Assembly (NCBI GenBank): GCA_014360685.1
Contig: JACIXB010000011.1
Location: 409,803 to 473,802 of the forward strand
Origin: Actinomycetota bacterium
Lineage (GTDB): Bacteria > Actinomycetota > Geothermincolia > Geothermincolales > RBG-13-55-18
Length of the DNA: 64,000 nt
Direction of reading: 5' to 3'
The translations under genes were made by a program, and so were the position numbers. The notes under the pieces were generated by a model that was not told the DNA's origin, searched no databases, and was given only the letters and a program-made list of their open reading frames with translations. Shown here one piece after another: positions 11,001 through 19,754 of this stretch (its first letter is position 1; every line of letters starts with the position of its first letter).

Positions 11001-11798
11001 AACGGGACCTTCATGCAGAACCTGCTAGGTTATCTCGACCCGGCGGTCATAGCCGGTGCCGTGAACGCCAACCAGACCTTCGTCACCGGTATGGTCACAA
11101 ACCTCTCGCCCACGGTGCTGGCCAACGCCATCAACGCCAACGAGGCCTTCATGAGCAGCCTGATAACCGGGTTGGATACAACCGTACTGGCCAACGTGCT
11201 CAACTCCAACTCGGTGAGGAACTGGTTGACCACCCTGGTCTCCAAGCTCAACGCCACCCAGGTGGCCTATATCCTTAACAACAACCAGGCCTTCCTCACC
11301 AACCTGATCGGGGCCCTCAACCCCTCGGTGTTGGCCGCGGCCATCAACTCCAACGGCTCCTTCCTCAACAACCTCATCGCCAACCTGAACGCCTCGGTGG
11401 TGGCCGGGGCCATCAACACCAACCAGACCTTCCTGACCAACCTCATCGCCAACCTGAACCCCAGCGTGCTGGCGGGAGCGGTGAACGCCAACGGGACCTT
11501 CCTGCAGAATCTGCTGGGGGCGCTGGACACCAACGTCATTGCGGGAGCGCTGACTTCAACGAACGGTCTGAGCTTCCTGACCAACCTGATCGTCAACCTC
11601 TCCGGGGCTCGCGCTCAAGCCCTGGTCAACGCCCTCAACGCCACCGGCGTGGATTACCACAACGACGATGCGCCTATCACCTTCTTCGACCAGTTCGTCC
11701 TGATGCTCCACTCCAACTTGAACATCCTGGGACTCGGTCATCATATCGAAGGAAAAATCGAAGGTTTCATCTATGATGCCAACGGAGGAGACTGGTAA
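8013..11798 (+). CDS. Giant tandem-repeat protein with N-terminal signal anchor; about 48 units of ~23 aa, consensus L(D/N)PxVIAxxVNxNxxFLxxLIGx
   Basis: Single 1261-aa ORF; hydrophobic N-terminus VINFLVIVSMVALLAVGGLMAL; repeat units read directly from the translation. Confidence 0.9.
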   Translation: MLINRTLQKVINFLVIVSMVALLAVGGLMALPSRSPFGPLMGKVFNSRSNLVGMLNTLDPREVARAVNENPDLVAQLLPLLEADILAAAVNANPEFVSSLVAGLDPKVAAEIVNHNGEFVSLVIPYLDPRVIADVVNNNYSFLVEVAQYLDPFSVAYIINNNQELAIQLVGALDPGVIAQVVNNNADFITRVAGLLNAEVLARAINENPSLAVDLVSMLDPRVAAMVINANGRFLASVMSLLNPRVLAGAVNSNGSFLVQLLGYLDPEVIADALNHNEQLVNDVVALLEPDFIASIINNQSFVTRLIGYLNPASIAGSINANGGFVSALLGYLDPGMVAGAVSDNAAWLEALIGHLDGAQLGHILDGNAAFMSDFVGALSPSTIAEVINGNAPWAVSLISQLDTGVIAGIANDPATVAFINALLPQLDAATLAGILNNNGGWVGDLVSNLSTGMVVDLLNSLDPAWTARLMTDLNNPTSLGVIAGIANDPATVAFLNSLLPQLDASALAGIVNGNGSWVADLLSGITPDTVNTLISDLTPWITGTLLPGLDVSAIAGIANDPATIAFLNSLLPQLDASGVASVVNANWDWMGDVVSGIAPSTVNSLLTDIGPWMLGVLMPNLDEHIIATLMNHPNTIAFINRLLPNLDPASLADILNNNGAWVGELISNLSTTMVVDVVNNLDPAWTAQLFTDLNNATTLTVLGNIANSPEFTAFVDALIGYLDPTILAGILNSNGDFVGQLISNLSTTMVVDVVNNLDPAWWAQLMNDLRTGALVSIAALANDPATIAFLNALLPQLDAANVASIVNNNVSWLNQVVTNVTPATVNSMLSGLSGWITNTLIPGLDASTIAGIANAVSTRDFLNTLLPQIDEANLAYVANNNGAWLADLISNLDASVVADALNANEAFVTALVQNLDTTVLANVINASEAFLTQLLGKLNPTVLANAINANGTFLTNLLGALNPSVVAGALNANQTFVTNLISAINPQVLANALNANGTFMQNLLGYLDPAVIAGAVNANQTFVTGMVTNLSPTVLANAINANEAFMSSLITGLDTTVLANVLNSNSVRNWLTTLVSKLNATQVAYILNNNQAFLTNLIGALNPSVLAAAINSNGSFLNNLIANLNASVVAGAINTNQTFLTNLIANLNPSVLAGAVNANGTFLQNLLGALDTNVIAGALTSTNGLSFLTNLIVNLSGARAQALVNALNATGVDYHNDDAPITFFDQFVLMLHSNLNILGLGHHIEGKIEGFIYDANGGDW
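8184..11607 (+). repeat. Coding tandem repeat array, base period ~69 bp with a ~70-aa higher-order period in the middle
   Basis: LDP...VNxN... units tile continuously; recurrent IAGIANDPAT(V/I)AF(L/I)N(S/A)LLPQ sub-units. Confidence 0.85.
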
Positions 11799-11814
11799 TA
11801 CCTTCAGTATCCTA

Positions 11815-11855
11815 GAAGGGCAGGCTACTTGCCCGCCCCTCTTATTTTCTTTATT
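11815..11855 (+). terminator. Possible intrinsic terminator downstream of the repeat protein
   Basis: GGGCAGGCTACTTGCCCGCCCC followed by TCTTATTTTCTTTATT. Confidence 0.45.
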
Positions 11856-11953
11856 AACCGGCATAAGCGGTTTAAGCATCGCGGAAGACGGAGCGATAGT
11901 AAAAGGTAAGCAATAGTTTCTGCCCGCTACTCCTGGAGGTTTTAGAGGAGGTC

Positions 11954-12817
11954 ATGAAAGCTGGTAAAAACGATGAATACTGCGTGAGAGGCGGCGAAAT
12001 ACATAAATCAGCGCTTGCATTCTCGCTGGCCCTCCTCTTTGCCGTTATGGCTCTCGTGCCCGGTTGCGGTGGCGATTCCATCGCTGCCCTACTGGAGCGG
12101 TCGGATGATTCCATCCAGGAATTTGAAAAAGCGATAACGCAGGCTGACCATTGCCTTCACGCGCTCTTGGGATTCAATTTCGAGAACGCCTCCTTCCTGG
12201 ACGAAGCGCTGTCCGCCGTAAGATCAGGGATGGACTCCCTCCAACCAGCTGGACATGCCGTGGATGTGTTGTCATCCACAGATTACCGGGGCAAACTCGC
12301 CCATCTGGGTGAACTGGTGAGTGGCTTTGTTGTCGACGCCAGGTCAGCCCTTGAAGAACTGTCACTTGTTTACCATGATTTGGAATCCATCCTTATGGCC
12401 ATTGAGCCACTCCTGCTAAAGGAGGCGGTCATTACCCAAATGGAAGTGCCCCAGGATCAGGCTGAATGGAGAGGCAGGTTACTGGATCTCAGACAGGCAC
12501 TCGAAACAACCCTGCAAGCACTTGCCGCGTTAACCGTCGGTCCGGCAATGACTGATTACCACTCTTATTTCACGGATGTTTCGGTCGCCCTCAAAAAGGT
12601 GGTCGACCAGATCATCAGCCGTCTACCGCTTGTCGATCTTGAGGCGGATATAGGGATAAGCGCGGACTTCTCTCGCATTCTGGAGATGCTCGATTCCTAT
12701 CCCATGGTGGTTGAAAGGTTGAAGGAAAGTATCTCGATATTCTCACTGGACCCGGTCATAAGCGAGATAGAGGTGGAGATAAACGACTTGTACATGGAAT
12801 CAAACTCGAGCCGGTAA
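11954..12817 (+). CDS. Secreted lipoprotein, helical, unknown function
   Basis: Signal peptide and lipobox ALVPGCGG; RBS-like GGAGG upstream. Confidence 0.65.
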   Translation: MKAGKNDEYCVRGGEIHKSALAFSLALLFAVMALVPGCGGDSIAALLERSDDSIQEFEKAITQADHCLHALLGFNFENASFLDEALSAVRSGMDSLQPAGHAVDVLSSTDYRGKLAHLGELVSGFVVDARSALEELSLVYHDLESILMAIEPLLLKEAVITQMEVPQDQAEWRGRLLDLRQALETTLQALAALTVGPAMTDYHSYFTDVSVALKKVVDQIISRLPLVDLEADIGISADFSRILEMLDSYPMVVERLKESISIFSLDPVISEIEVEINDLYMESNSSR

Positions 12818-13142
12818 AAAAAGATCTGTCAAGTACCGGGCAAGTTACAGGCGCCTTGTGAAACCCCGTGGTCAGCTACCGACCTTGGGCATTGTTTGGA
12901 GAATTCATATGCCTGATCGGCCTGGGCGGAGGTTTTCAACCCGGAAGGTAGGCCCCGCGGTGCTGACAAATATAAACCTCTCCAAGCGGCCGCGGGGTAA
13001 GGGGACGCACGATGCGGGGTTTATGATATGTTTATGGATGGAATAAGGCGGCGAAGCGGAGCTGCAGGTAGATGTGGATTTGGGCTTCCTGTGTATCAAG
13101 TACAGCGTTGGACGGCATTTTGCCTGTATGGAGGTGTAGAGT

Positions 13143-14792
13143 TTGAACTGTCCCCGCCATCCCAGTAAGAGAGCGATCGCCAACTGCCAGGAGTGCGGTA
13201 CCTGGTTCTGCATAGAATGCGTGCGAGAGACCGACCAGACCATCCTGTGCCACGAATGCCACCGGAGACGGATGGACGAAGTGGCCATGGAATTAACGCC
13301 GCGGGAGGAGGAAGCGGAAGGCTTCGCCGCCAGGCATTCTCCAGCAGCGTTGGACCGGGATGCCGGGAAAATCACACTGCGGTCTTCTTTCCCGGTTCCC
13401 GGGGAACCCGGGGAGCACGGGAAGCCTCCGGCGGGTCGGGGGGAATTCGAAGAGGAAACCCTTTCCAGGAGGCCGGCAAAGCGCGGATGGTTCTGGAAGA
13501 GGGATAAAAGGGTGAGGGAAGTCCGGGAAGCCGGTGGGCGTACCCCGGGGAAAGCGCCGGAGAAAACCTTGTCCGGGAGGGCTGCCGCGCCCGTGGGTGG
13601 GGAGGAGGCCGAAGAGGAGCCGGATTTCCTCGCCATGGGACCGGATGAGGATTTCAGCGAGCTGTCCAGCGCCGCGGAGAGGAGGAGGTTGCGCTTCTTC
13701 CCCGGGAGGAGGCGCCCCGTGGCGAAAGAGACGGCTGAGGGGGCCCCGCCCGGCGAGGAGGCGCGGCGGTTGGGGACGACCCACGGGGTGGAGGAGGGAC
13801 GGGGAGAGACCAAGGGGCCGGAAAAACGGAAGCTCGCCGAAAGGCCCTACTCGGCGGAGAGCGGGGAAAGAGCCGCCCTCCCCGGGAGGGAGCGGGCGGA
13901 GAGAAAGCCGGCGGATAAGATATCGGCACCCCCCACCCCGGGGGCTGCCGCGGGGGACGAGTTACTCGACGACGTGGTGTCCCGGCTGCTGGTTACGGAA
14001 AGAGGAGGGGGACCAGAGGGGCGGGAAAAGGGGAAGGGTTCGGAGGCCCGCACCCCATCCGGGGATAGCGTCGAGGAAGTCCTGACCACCCTACTGCGGC
14101 CGGAAACCGAAGTGACCGCCGGGCCCCGGGCGGCGCGGGAAAGTGCGGCCCCCCGCGAAGGAAGGGCGGTAGCGGTTGCGGATTCGACCGCCGCAGCGGA
14201 GGCGGCTGAACCGACCATACGGCGGGAGGAACGCCGCAGTGTGGTGAGGGAAAGGGAGAAACGGTGGTCATTCCTGGCCCAGCCCCGCTCCTCGGAACAC
14301 ACGGAGATCGCCGCCAGCTGGTGGGTGGCGGCCTTGTTCGTACTCCTCATGGTGCTTCTGGGCGCCGTACTCTGGGCCGTGCCCAATGCCTACCTGGTCC
14401 CCAGGGACACGGAATACGGCATCCACGCCGTGGCCATCGGTATCCTCCTCGGCCTGATCTTCTGGTGGAAGGCGGGAAGGAAACACGGCACCAAGCTGGC
14501 CGTGCAGGCCGCCCTTACCACCTTTTTCGCCCTCTTTTCAGGGGAGTTCCTCCACTGGTTCCTCGTCATCACCAAGAATGCCGCCCTGCGCACCATCTTT
14601 TTCGACCTGGTGTCCTTCCGCTTCATCTGGGAGCATGGTGCGGAAGTCATGCGCCATACCTTGGAGGCCATGTTCCCGGGAGCCTTCGTGTGGATAATGG
14701 TCATGCCCACCCTGCTGGCCTTCATCATCGGCTTCGGCATGCCTCCCATCCCCGAGATCTTCTTCCAGTTCGGGCGGGCGGTGCGCGAGTGA
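13143..14792 (+). CDS. B-box-type zinc-finger protein with long charged disordered region and C-terminal TM helices
   Basis: CPRHPSKRAIANCQECGTWFCIECVRETDQTILCHECH; ~300 aa of E/R/G/P-rich sequence; several hydrophobic helices at the C-terminus. Confidence 0.75.
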   Translation: MNCPRHPSKRAIANCQECGTWFCIECVRETDQTILCHECHRRRMDEVAMELTPREEEAEGFAARHSPAALDRDAGKITLRSSFPVPGEPGEHGKPPAGRGEFEEETLSRRPAKRGWFWKRDKRVREVREAGGRTPGKAPEKTLSGRAAAPVGGEEAEEEPDFLAMGPDEDFSELSSAAERRRLRFFPGRRRPVAKETAEGAPPGEEARRLGTTHGVEEGRGETKGPEKRKLAERPYSAESGERAALPGRERAERKPADKISAPPTPGAAAGDELLDDVVSRLLVTERGGGPEGREKGKGSEARTPSGDSVEEVLTTLLRPETEVTAGPRAARESAAPREGRAVAVADSTAAAEAAEPTIRREERRSVVREREKRWSFLAQPRSSEHTEIAASWWVAALFVLLMVLLGAVLWAVPNAYLVPRDTEYGIHAVAIGILLGLIFWWKAGRKHGTKLAVQAALTTFFALFSGEFLHWFLVITKNAALRTIFFDLVSFRFIWEHGAEVMRHTLEAMFPGAFVWIMVMPTLLAFIIGFGMPPIPEIFFQFGRAVRE

Positions 14793-14889
14793 TGTCAGGC
14801 CGGGCGGGCGAGGGCTTCGACCTGGGGCGCCGAGCTCGCGTGGCGGAAGGCGCACGGATGATATGTTTGCCGGCCTACGGACGGTGAGG

Positions 14890-15246
14890 ATGAGGGGGAT
14901 CTGGGGCGTGGCTTGGGAGACGGAATTCTTGGAAGGGGGCACCAAGGCCCTGGTACGCCTGGATGGCGTGGTGGACTCCACCAACGTGGAGGAGTTCTTC
15001 GCCCTCATCAACTCCATATTCAAGCAGGGCGTGAAACGCGTGGTCCTGGACATGGAGAACACCAGCTACCTCTCCAGCGGCGGGCTCTCGGTCATCGTCG
15101 ACGCCCATAAGAAGGCGGAAAAGGAAGGGGGGAAGCTGGTCATCGCCCGCGCCTCGGAGATGGTGGCTGATCTCTTCAGGGTGGTCCAGGTGGAGAGGAT
15201 TATACCTTTCTTCGATAACCTCCAGGAGGCATTGGAGGCGCTCTGA
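14890..15246 (+). CDS. STAS domain protein, anti-sigma factor antagonist-like
   Basis: RLDGVVDSTNVEEFFALINSIFKQGVKRVVLDMENTSYLSSGGLSVIV. Confidence 0.85.
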   Translation: MRGIWGVAWETEFLEGGTKALVRLDGVVDSTNVEEFFALINSIFKQGVKRVVLDMENTSYLSSGGLSVIVDAHKKAEKEGGKLVIARASEMVADLFRVVQVERIIPFFDNLQEALEAL

Positions 15247-15616
15247 AGGATCAACCCCCGCCGGCCGGCCGCTCGACCTCCATGAGGATGGTTAATCACG
15301 GCCGAGAATCCCCTGTTACACCCTGCGTATAGTCAATCCACAACGTACTAATCCGTTGATCCCTTGCCTGATATCCCTTCTTATATCCCTCACGGGAAGT
15401 GGGCGATGCTGACCCCCGGTTTTCGAGGCATTGATAAAACACGGCGTGGGCGAAAAGCTGAACTCAATCTTTCTTCTGGAACCGCCCGCGAAACCGGGGA
15501 TAAAGGCGCAAGTGAGAGACATTGGAAAATCTGGTCCTGGGCAAGATAGCGCCGGCAAAGACTGAAACCGGGATCAAGAGCCGAAGTAAGGGGCGCCCCG
15601 GGAGGTATTTCCACCG

Positions 15617-17293
15617 TCAGACGGCCACCACCCGCATGACCTCCTCGATGGAAGTTATTCCCATCTTCACCTTGATGAAGCCGTCGTCGCGCATGGTGAT
15701 CAGGCCCTCTTCCTTGGCCTGCTTCATGATGGTGGTGGCCGAGGCCTCCTTCACGGTGAGCTTCTTTATCTCCTCGCTCATGGGCATGACCTCGTAGAGA
15801 CCGATGCGTCCCTTGTACCCCGTTCCCCCGCACTTGGCGCACCCGTTCTCGTTGGCCTTGTACAGGATGAGTTCATCCATGTCCTCGTAAGGGAAATTGA
15901 GCGCCTTGAGAACCTCGATGTCCGGTTCGTAGGGCACCTTGCAGTTGGGGCAGAGCTTGCGCACCAGCCTCTGGGCCATCACGCAGTTGATGGCCGAGGA
16001 CACCAGGAAGGCCTCCACCCCCATCTCGATGAGGCGCGGCAGGGCGCTGGGGGCGTCGTTGGTGTGCAGGGTGGAGAGCACCAGGTGCCCGGTGAGTGCG
16101 GCCTCGATGGCCGTCTTGGCCGTCTCCCGGTCGCGGATCTCGCCCACCATGAGGATGTCCGGAGAGGTGCGCAGGATGTTGCGCAAGGCGTTGGCGAAAG
16201 TCAGGCCGGCTTTGGGGTTAACCTGCACCTGGTTGATGCCCGCCAGCCGGTACTCCACCGGGTCCTCCACGGTGGTGATGTTCTTGTGTTCCGTGTTGAG
16301 CACGTTCAGGGTGGCATATAGGGAGGTGGACTTCCCGCTTCCGGTGGGGCCGGTCACCAGGAGGGCTCCGTGGGGCTTGGTGAAGGCCTGGCGGTATTTT
16401 TCCAGGGCCTCCGGCAGGAATCCCAGGTCCTCCAGCCGCAGGAGGATACTCGACTTGTCCAGGATGCGCATGACCACTTTCTCACCGTAGACGGTGGGAA
16501 GCACGGCGACCCGGAAGTCGATGGATTTCCCGTTGGTCACCAGCCCGAAGTGGCCGTCCTGGGGAATCCTGCGCTCGGCGATGTTCAGGTCGGAGATGAT
16601 CTTGATGCGCGACACGATCCCCTCGTGGACGTTCTTGGGCAGACGCTTGATCTCCTGGCACACGCCGTCGATGCGGTAGCGGATCAAGACCTCGTTCTCC
16701 CGGGGATCGATGTGGATGTCGCTGGCCCCCCGGTTGATGGCCTCGGTGATCATGGTGGTGGTAAACCTTACCAGGGGAGTGTCGTCCACCACGCCGGTGA
16801 TGCCCTCCGCCTCCTCCTCCTCCTCTTTGCCCTGTAGGGCCTCCTCCACGACATCCGTGTCCAGGTGGTAGTAACGCTGGATGGCGTTGAGGATGTCTTC
16901 CCGCGCGCTGACCACCGGTTTGACCTCGTAGCCGGTACTCAGCCGGATGTCGTCCAGGGCGTAGATATTGGTGGGATCGGCCATGGCCACCACCAGCTTC
17001 CCGTCCTCGAAGTCTATGGGTATGCAACTGTAGCGCCTGGCCATGCTCTCGTCTATGGAGGTGGTGGCCTGGATGTTTATCTTGTACTCCAGGAGGTCCA
17101 CGTACTCCAGCCCGAGCTCGCGGGCGATGAGCTCGGCCAACTGGTTTTCCTTCACCATCCCCAACTCGAGGAGGACGCGGCCCAGGCTGGCCCCGGTCTC
17201 CTTCTGGCGCTCCAGGGCCTGGGCCAGCTGCTTCTCGGTGACCACGTTGTTCTTCAGTAGAAGCTGGGAGAGCCGGTCCGTCGCGGATGGCAT
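15617..17293 (-). CDS. pilB: GspE/PilB-type ATPase
   Basis: GPTGSGKSTSLYATL, ILMVGEIRDRETAKTAIEAALTGHLVLSTLHTNDA, zinc-binding CPNC...CAKC. Confidence 0.9.
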   Translation of the reverse strand: MPSATDRLSQLLLKNNVVTEKQLAQALERQKETGASLGRVLLELGMVKENQLAELIARELGLEYVDLLEYKINIQATTSIDESMARRYSCIPIDFEDGKLVVAMADPTNIYALDDIRLSTGYEVKPVVSAREDILNAIQRYYHLDTDVVEEALQGKEEEEEAEGITGVVDDTPLVRFTTTMITEAINRGASDIHIDPRENEVLIRYRIDGVCQEIKRLPKNVHEGIVSRIKIISDLNIAERRIPQDGHFGLVTNGKSIDFRVAVLPTVYGEKVVMRILDKSSILLRLEDLGFLPEALEKYRQAFTKPHGALLVTGPTGSGKSTSLYATLNVLNTEHKNITTVEDPVEYRLAGINQVQVNPKAGLTFANALRNILRTSPDILMVGEIRDRETAKTAIEAALTGHLVLSTLHTNDAPSALPRLIEMGVEAFLVSSAINCVMAQRLVRKLCPNCKVPYEPDIEVLKALNFPYEDMDELILYKANENGCAKCGGTGYKGRIGLYEVMPMSEEIKKLTVKEASATTIMKQAKEEGLITMRDDGFIKVKMGITSIEEVMRVVAV

Positions 17294-17409
17294 GCTCTCA
17301 TCTCCCTAACCGTTGTTTCCGGGCTTCGGGCAAAGATGATCATCCCCTTTAAATCATAAAATAGATTCGACATCCCGGGCCACAAACTGAAGCCGGCTCG
17401 GGGAGCGCT

Positions 17410-18360
17410 CTATTCCCTCCCCCCGCCCTGAAGCGACCTCAGGAAATCGCGGTACACGCATTCCAGGTTGGTGCAGGCGAAGCAGTCGGTGCTCAGGTAG
17501 CGGTCCCCCCGGTCCGGAAGGATGACCACGATGCGGCCCGCCTTCATGCCCTCCGCCACCTGCAGCGCGGCGTGCACCGCGGCCCCCGAGGACATGCCCA
17601 CGAAGAGGCCCTCTATGTTGGCCAGGACGCGCACCGTGTTGAAGGCGCACCCGTCCTCCACGTTGAGTTTTTCGTCCAGGAGGGAAAGGTCCAGGATGGG
17701 GGGGAGGAAATCCTGCAGGTTCCGCAGCCCCTGGATGAGGGACTTGGGATAAGGTTCCACCCCCACGATGCGGACGTCCGGGTGGACCTCCCGTATCCTT
17801 CTACCCACCCCGGTTATGGTCCCCCCGGTGCCGATGCCCGCCACCAGGACGTCGATGTCCTCCACCTGGCGCAGTATCTCCTCCCCCGTTCCCTCGTAAT
17901 GGGCCAGCACATTGTCCGGATTGGCGAACTGGTTGGGGTGGTAATGGCCGGGCTCCCTTCCTATCTCCTCCGCCCGGGCTATGGCTCCGTTCATCCCCTC
18001 CTCGGCGGGGGTGAGGATTACCTCCGCCCCGAAGGCCTGCATGACCCTACGCCGTTCCACGCTCATGGACTCGGGCATGACTATCTTCAACCTGTAGCCC
18101 TTGAAGGCGGCCACCATGGCCAGGCCGATTCCCGTGTTTCCGCTACTTGCCTCCACGATGGTCTTGTCCGGGGTGAGCTCTCCGCGCTTCTCCGCTCCCT
18201 CGATCATGTACTTGGCGATGCGGTCTTTGACCGAGCTGCAGGGGTTGAACCCCTCCATCTTGGCGTAGATCTCCACGCGGGGATTGCGGGGGGTCACCTT
18301 GGTCAGCTTTACCACCGGCGTGTTGCCTATGAGCCCCAGGGGATCGGAAGCGGTGATCAT
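17410..18360 (-). CDS. cysK: Cysteine synthase family PLP enzyme with Cys-rich C-terminus
   Basis: PCSSVKDRIAKYMIEGAE, VEASSGNTGIGLAM, GIGTGGTITGVGRRI; tail STDCFACTNLECVYRDF. Confidence 0.9.
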   Translation of the reverse strand: MITASDPLGLIGNTPVVKLTKVTPRNPRVEIYAKMEGFNPCSSVKDRIAKYMIEGAEKRGELTPDKTIVEASSGNTGIGLAMVAAFKGYRLKIVMPESMSVERRRVMQAFGAEVILTPAEEGMNGAIARAEEIGREPGHYHPNQFANPDNVLAHYEGTGEEILRQVEDIDVLVAGIGTGGTITGVGRRIREVHPDVRIVGVEPYPKSLIQGLRNLQDFLPPILDLSLLDEKLNVEDGCAFNTVRVLANIEGLFVGMSSGAAVHAALQVAEGMKAGRIVVILPDRGDRYLSTDCFACTNLECVYRDFLRSLQGGGRE

Positions 18361-18468
18361 TGCTCCTTATGCCAGCCTTTCCTCCGCGCCTTGCACTTCC
18401 CGTTATAATAAGTCATCCGCATTATATCTTAGGGGCGGGAACGGGTTAAAGACGGAGGCCATACGGGA

Positions 18469-19626
18469 ATGGAACCCATGGAGTACGCTTCCGCGACGGC
18501 GGGAATCGGGCGGCCGGAGTTCCGCAGGGTGGTGGCCATAAGCGACACCCACTTCGGCGAGGAGGGCTCCCGTTTGTCGGAACCGCGGAACGTGGAGGCT
18601 TTCCTCGGGGAACTGGAGGCGCTGGGGGAGATAGACCTCCTGGTCCTTTTGGGGGACATATGGGACCTATGGAGGACGGGGCTGCGGGAAGCGCACGGCG
18701 CGGGAAGGCACTTCTTCCGCCGCCTTGCGGAGTGGAGAGGCGCGCGAGAGCTGGCCCTGGTGGCAGGTAACCACGACAATCACCTGGCCTTGGCGTACAT
18801 GGAGGAGAGCCTGCGCCGGAAGATGAAATGGTATTATTTACCATCAGCAAGACGTGGCGTGATCCGACAGGTCGCGGAACCCGGCCCCGGTCGGATTCCG
18901 ATGACCGGGTTTCCGCTCCAGTGCGTACTGGAGATCGAAGGGCTGCCCCTCCGGCTGGCCTACCCCTTTCTGGCCCTCCGCGCCGGGGGCCGCGACGTCC
19001 TTTTAACGCACGGACACCACCTGGATTTCTTCAGCCGCTCCTTCTGGTGGGCGAAGACGGCATGGCTGGCCCGCTGCGTCCTGGGGACGTCCCGGGGGAT
19101 ATCCCTTTCGGACATCGACCGGCTCAACCGGCCTTTCTTCGAGTTGCTCACCAACACCGCCGTGGTTCCGGAGATACGCCGGTTGGAGTACCGGGCTTAC
19201 CGCGTGCTCAGGCTGCTGGCCCGCCTGTTGCGTTTTCATACCTCCGAAGGGGGCAGCCCCCGCCGCCACACGACGGTGGGGGAGAACGTCAGGGAGGCCT
19301 TGGAACTGCTGGCCGGGTTGCTCCCCGGGTACCTGCCGGATGTCTTCGCCTTCGGGCACACCCACCGGGCGGGACTGGAATACGCGCCGTTGGGAGGGAG
19401 GAAGGTGTTGTTGGCCAACACCGGGTGCTGGCTCGACGGGGAGGAAGGCGATACGCCGGGCACCTACCTGGTCCTGGATGAAAAGGTACGCCTCCGATGC
19501 CTCTCCGAATGGGAGGTTGAGGCTTCCCCGGAAGGGGATTTCCGGAGGGCGGGGGGGAGAATTGAGCCCGGCTCCGGGGACGTGACACGGCGAGGGAATG
19601 GGGTTCGAGAACGGGGGTTTGGATGA
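18469..19626 (+). CDS. Calcineurin-like metallophosphoesterase
   Basis: ISDTHFGE, LLGDIWDLW, VAGNHDN, LTHGHH, FGHTHRAG. Confidence 0.85.
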   Translation: MEPMEYASATAGIGRPEFRRVVAISDTHFGEEGSRLSEPRNVEAFLGELEALGEIDLLVLLGDIWDLWRTGLREAHGAGRHFFRRLAEWRGARELALVAGNHDNHLALAYMEESLRRKMKWYYLPSARRGVIRQVAEPGPGRIPMTGFPLQCVLEIEGLPLRLAYPFLALRAGGRDVLLTHGHHLDFFSRSFWWAKTAWLARCVLGTSRGISLSDIDRLNRPFFELLTNTAVVPEIRRLEYRAYRVLRLLARLLRFHTSEGGSPRRHTTVGENVREALELLAGLLPGYLPDVFAFGHTHRAGLEYAPLGGRKVLLANTGCWLDGEEGDTPGTYLVLDEKVRLRCLSEWEVEASPEGDFRRAGGRIEPGSGDVTRRGNGVRERGFG

Positions 19627-19754
19627 ACATGGGGGCAGCGGGATGCACCGGGGTCGAGGCTCCCGGGAGCCCGGGGATGCATGTTGCGAGCCTTTGGAGC
19701 GGTATCGGCGCGCGGTGGAGAAACGATTCCCGGCGGAAAGCCTCTCCAGGGGCG

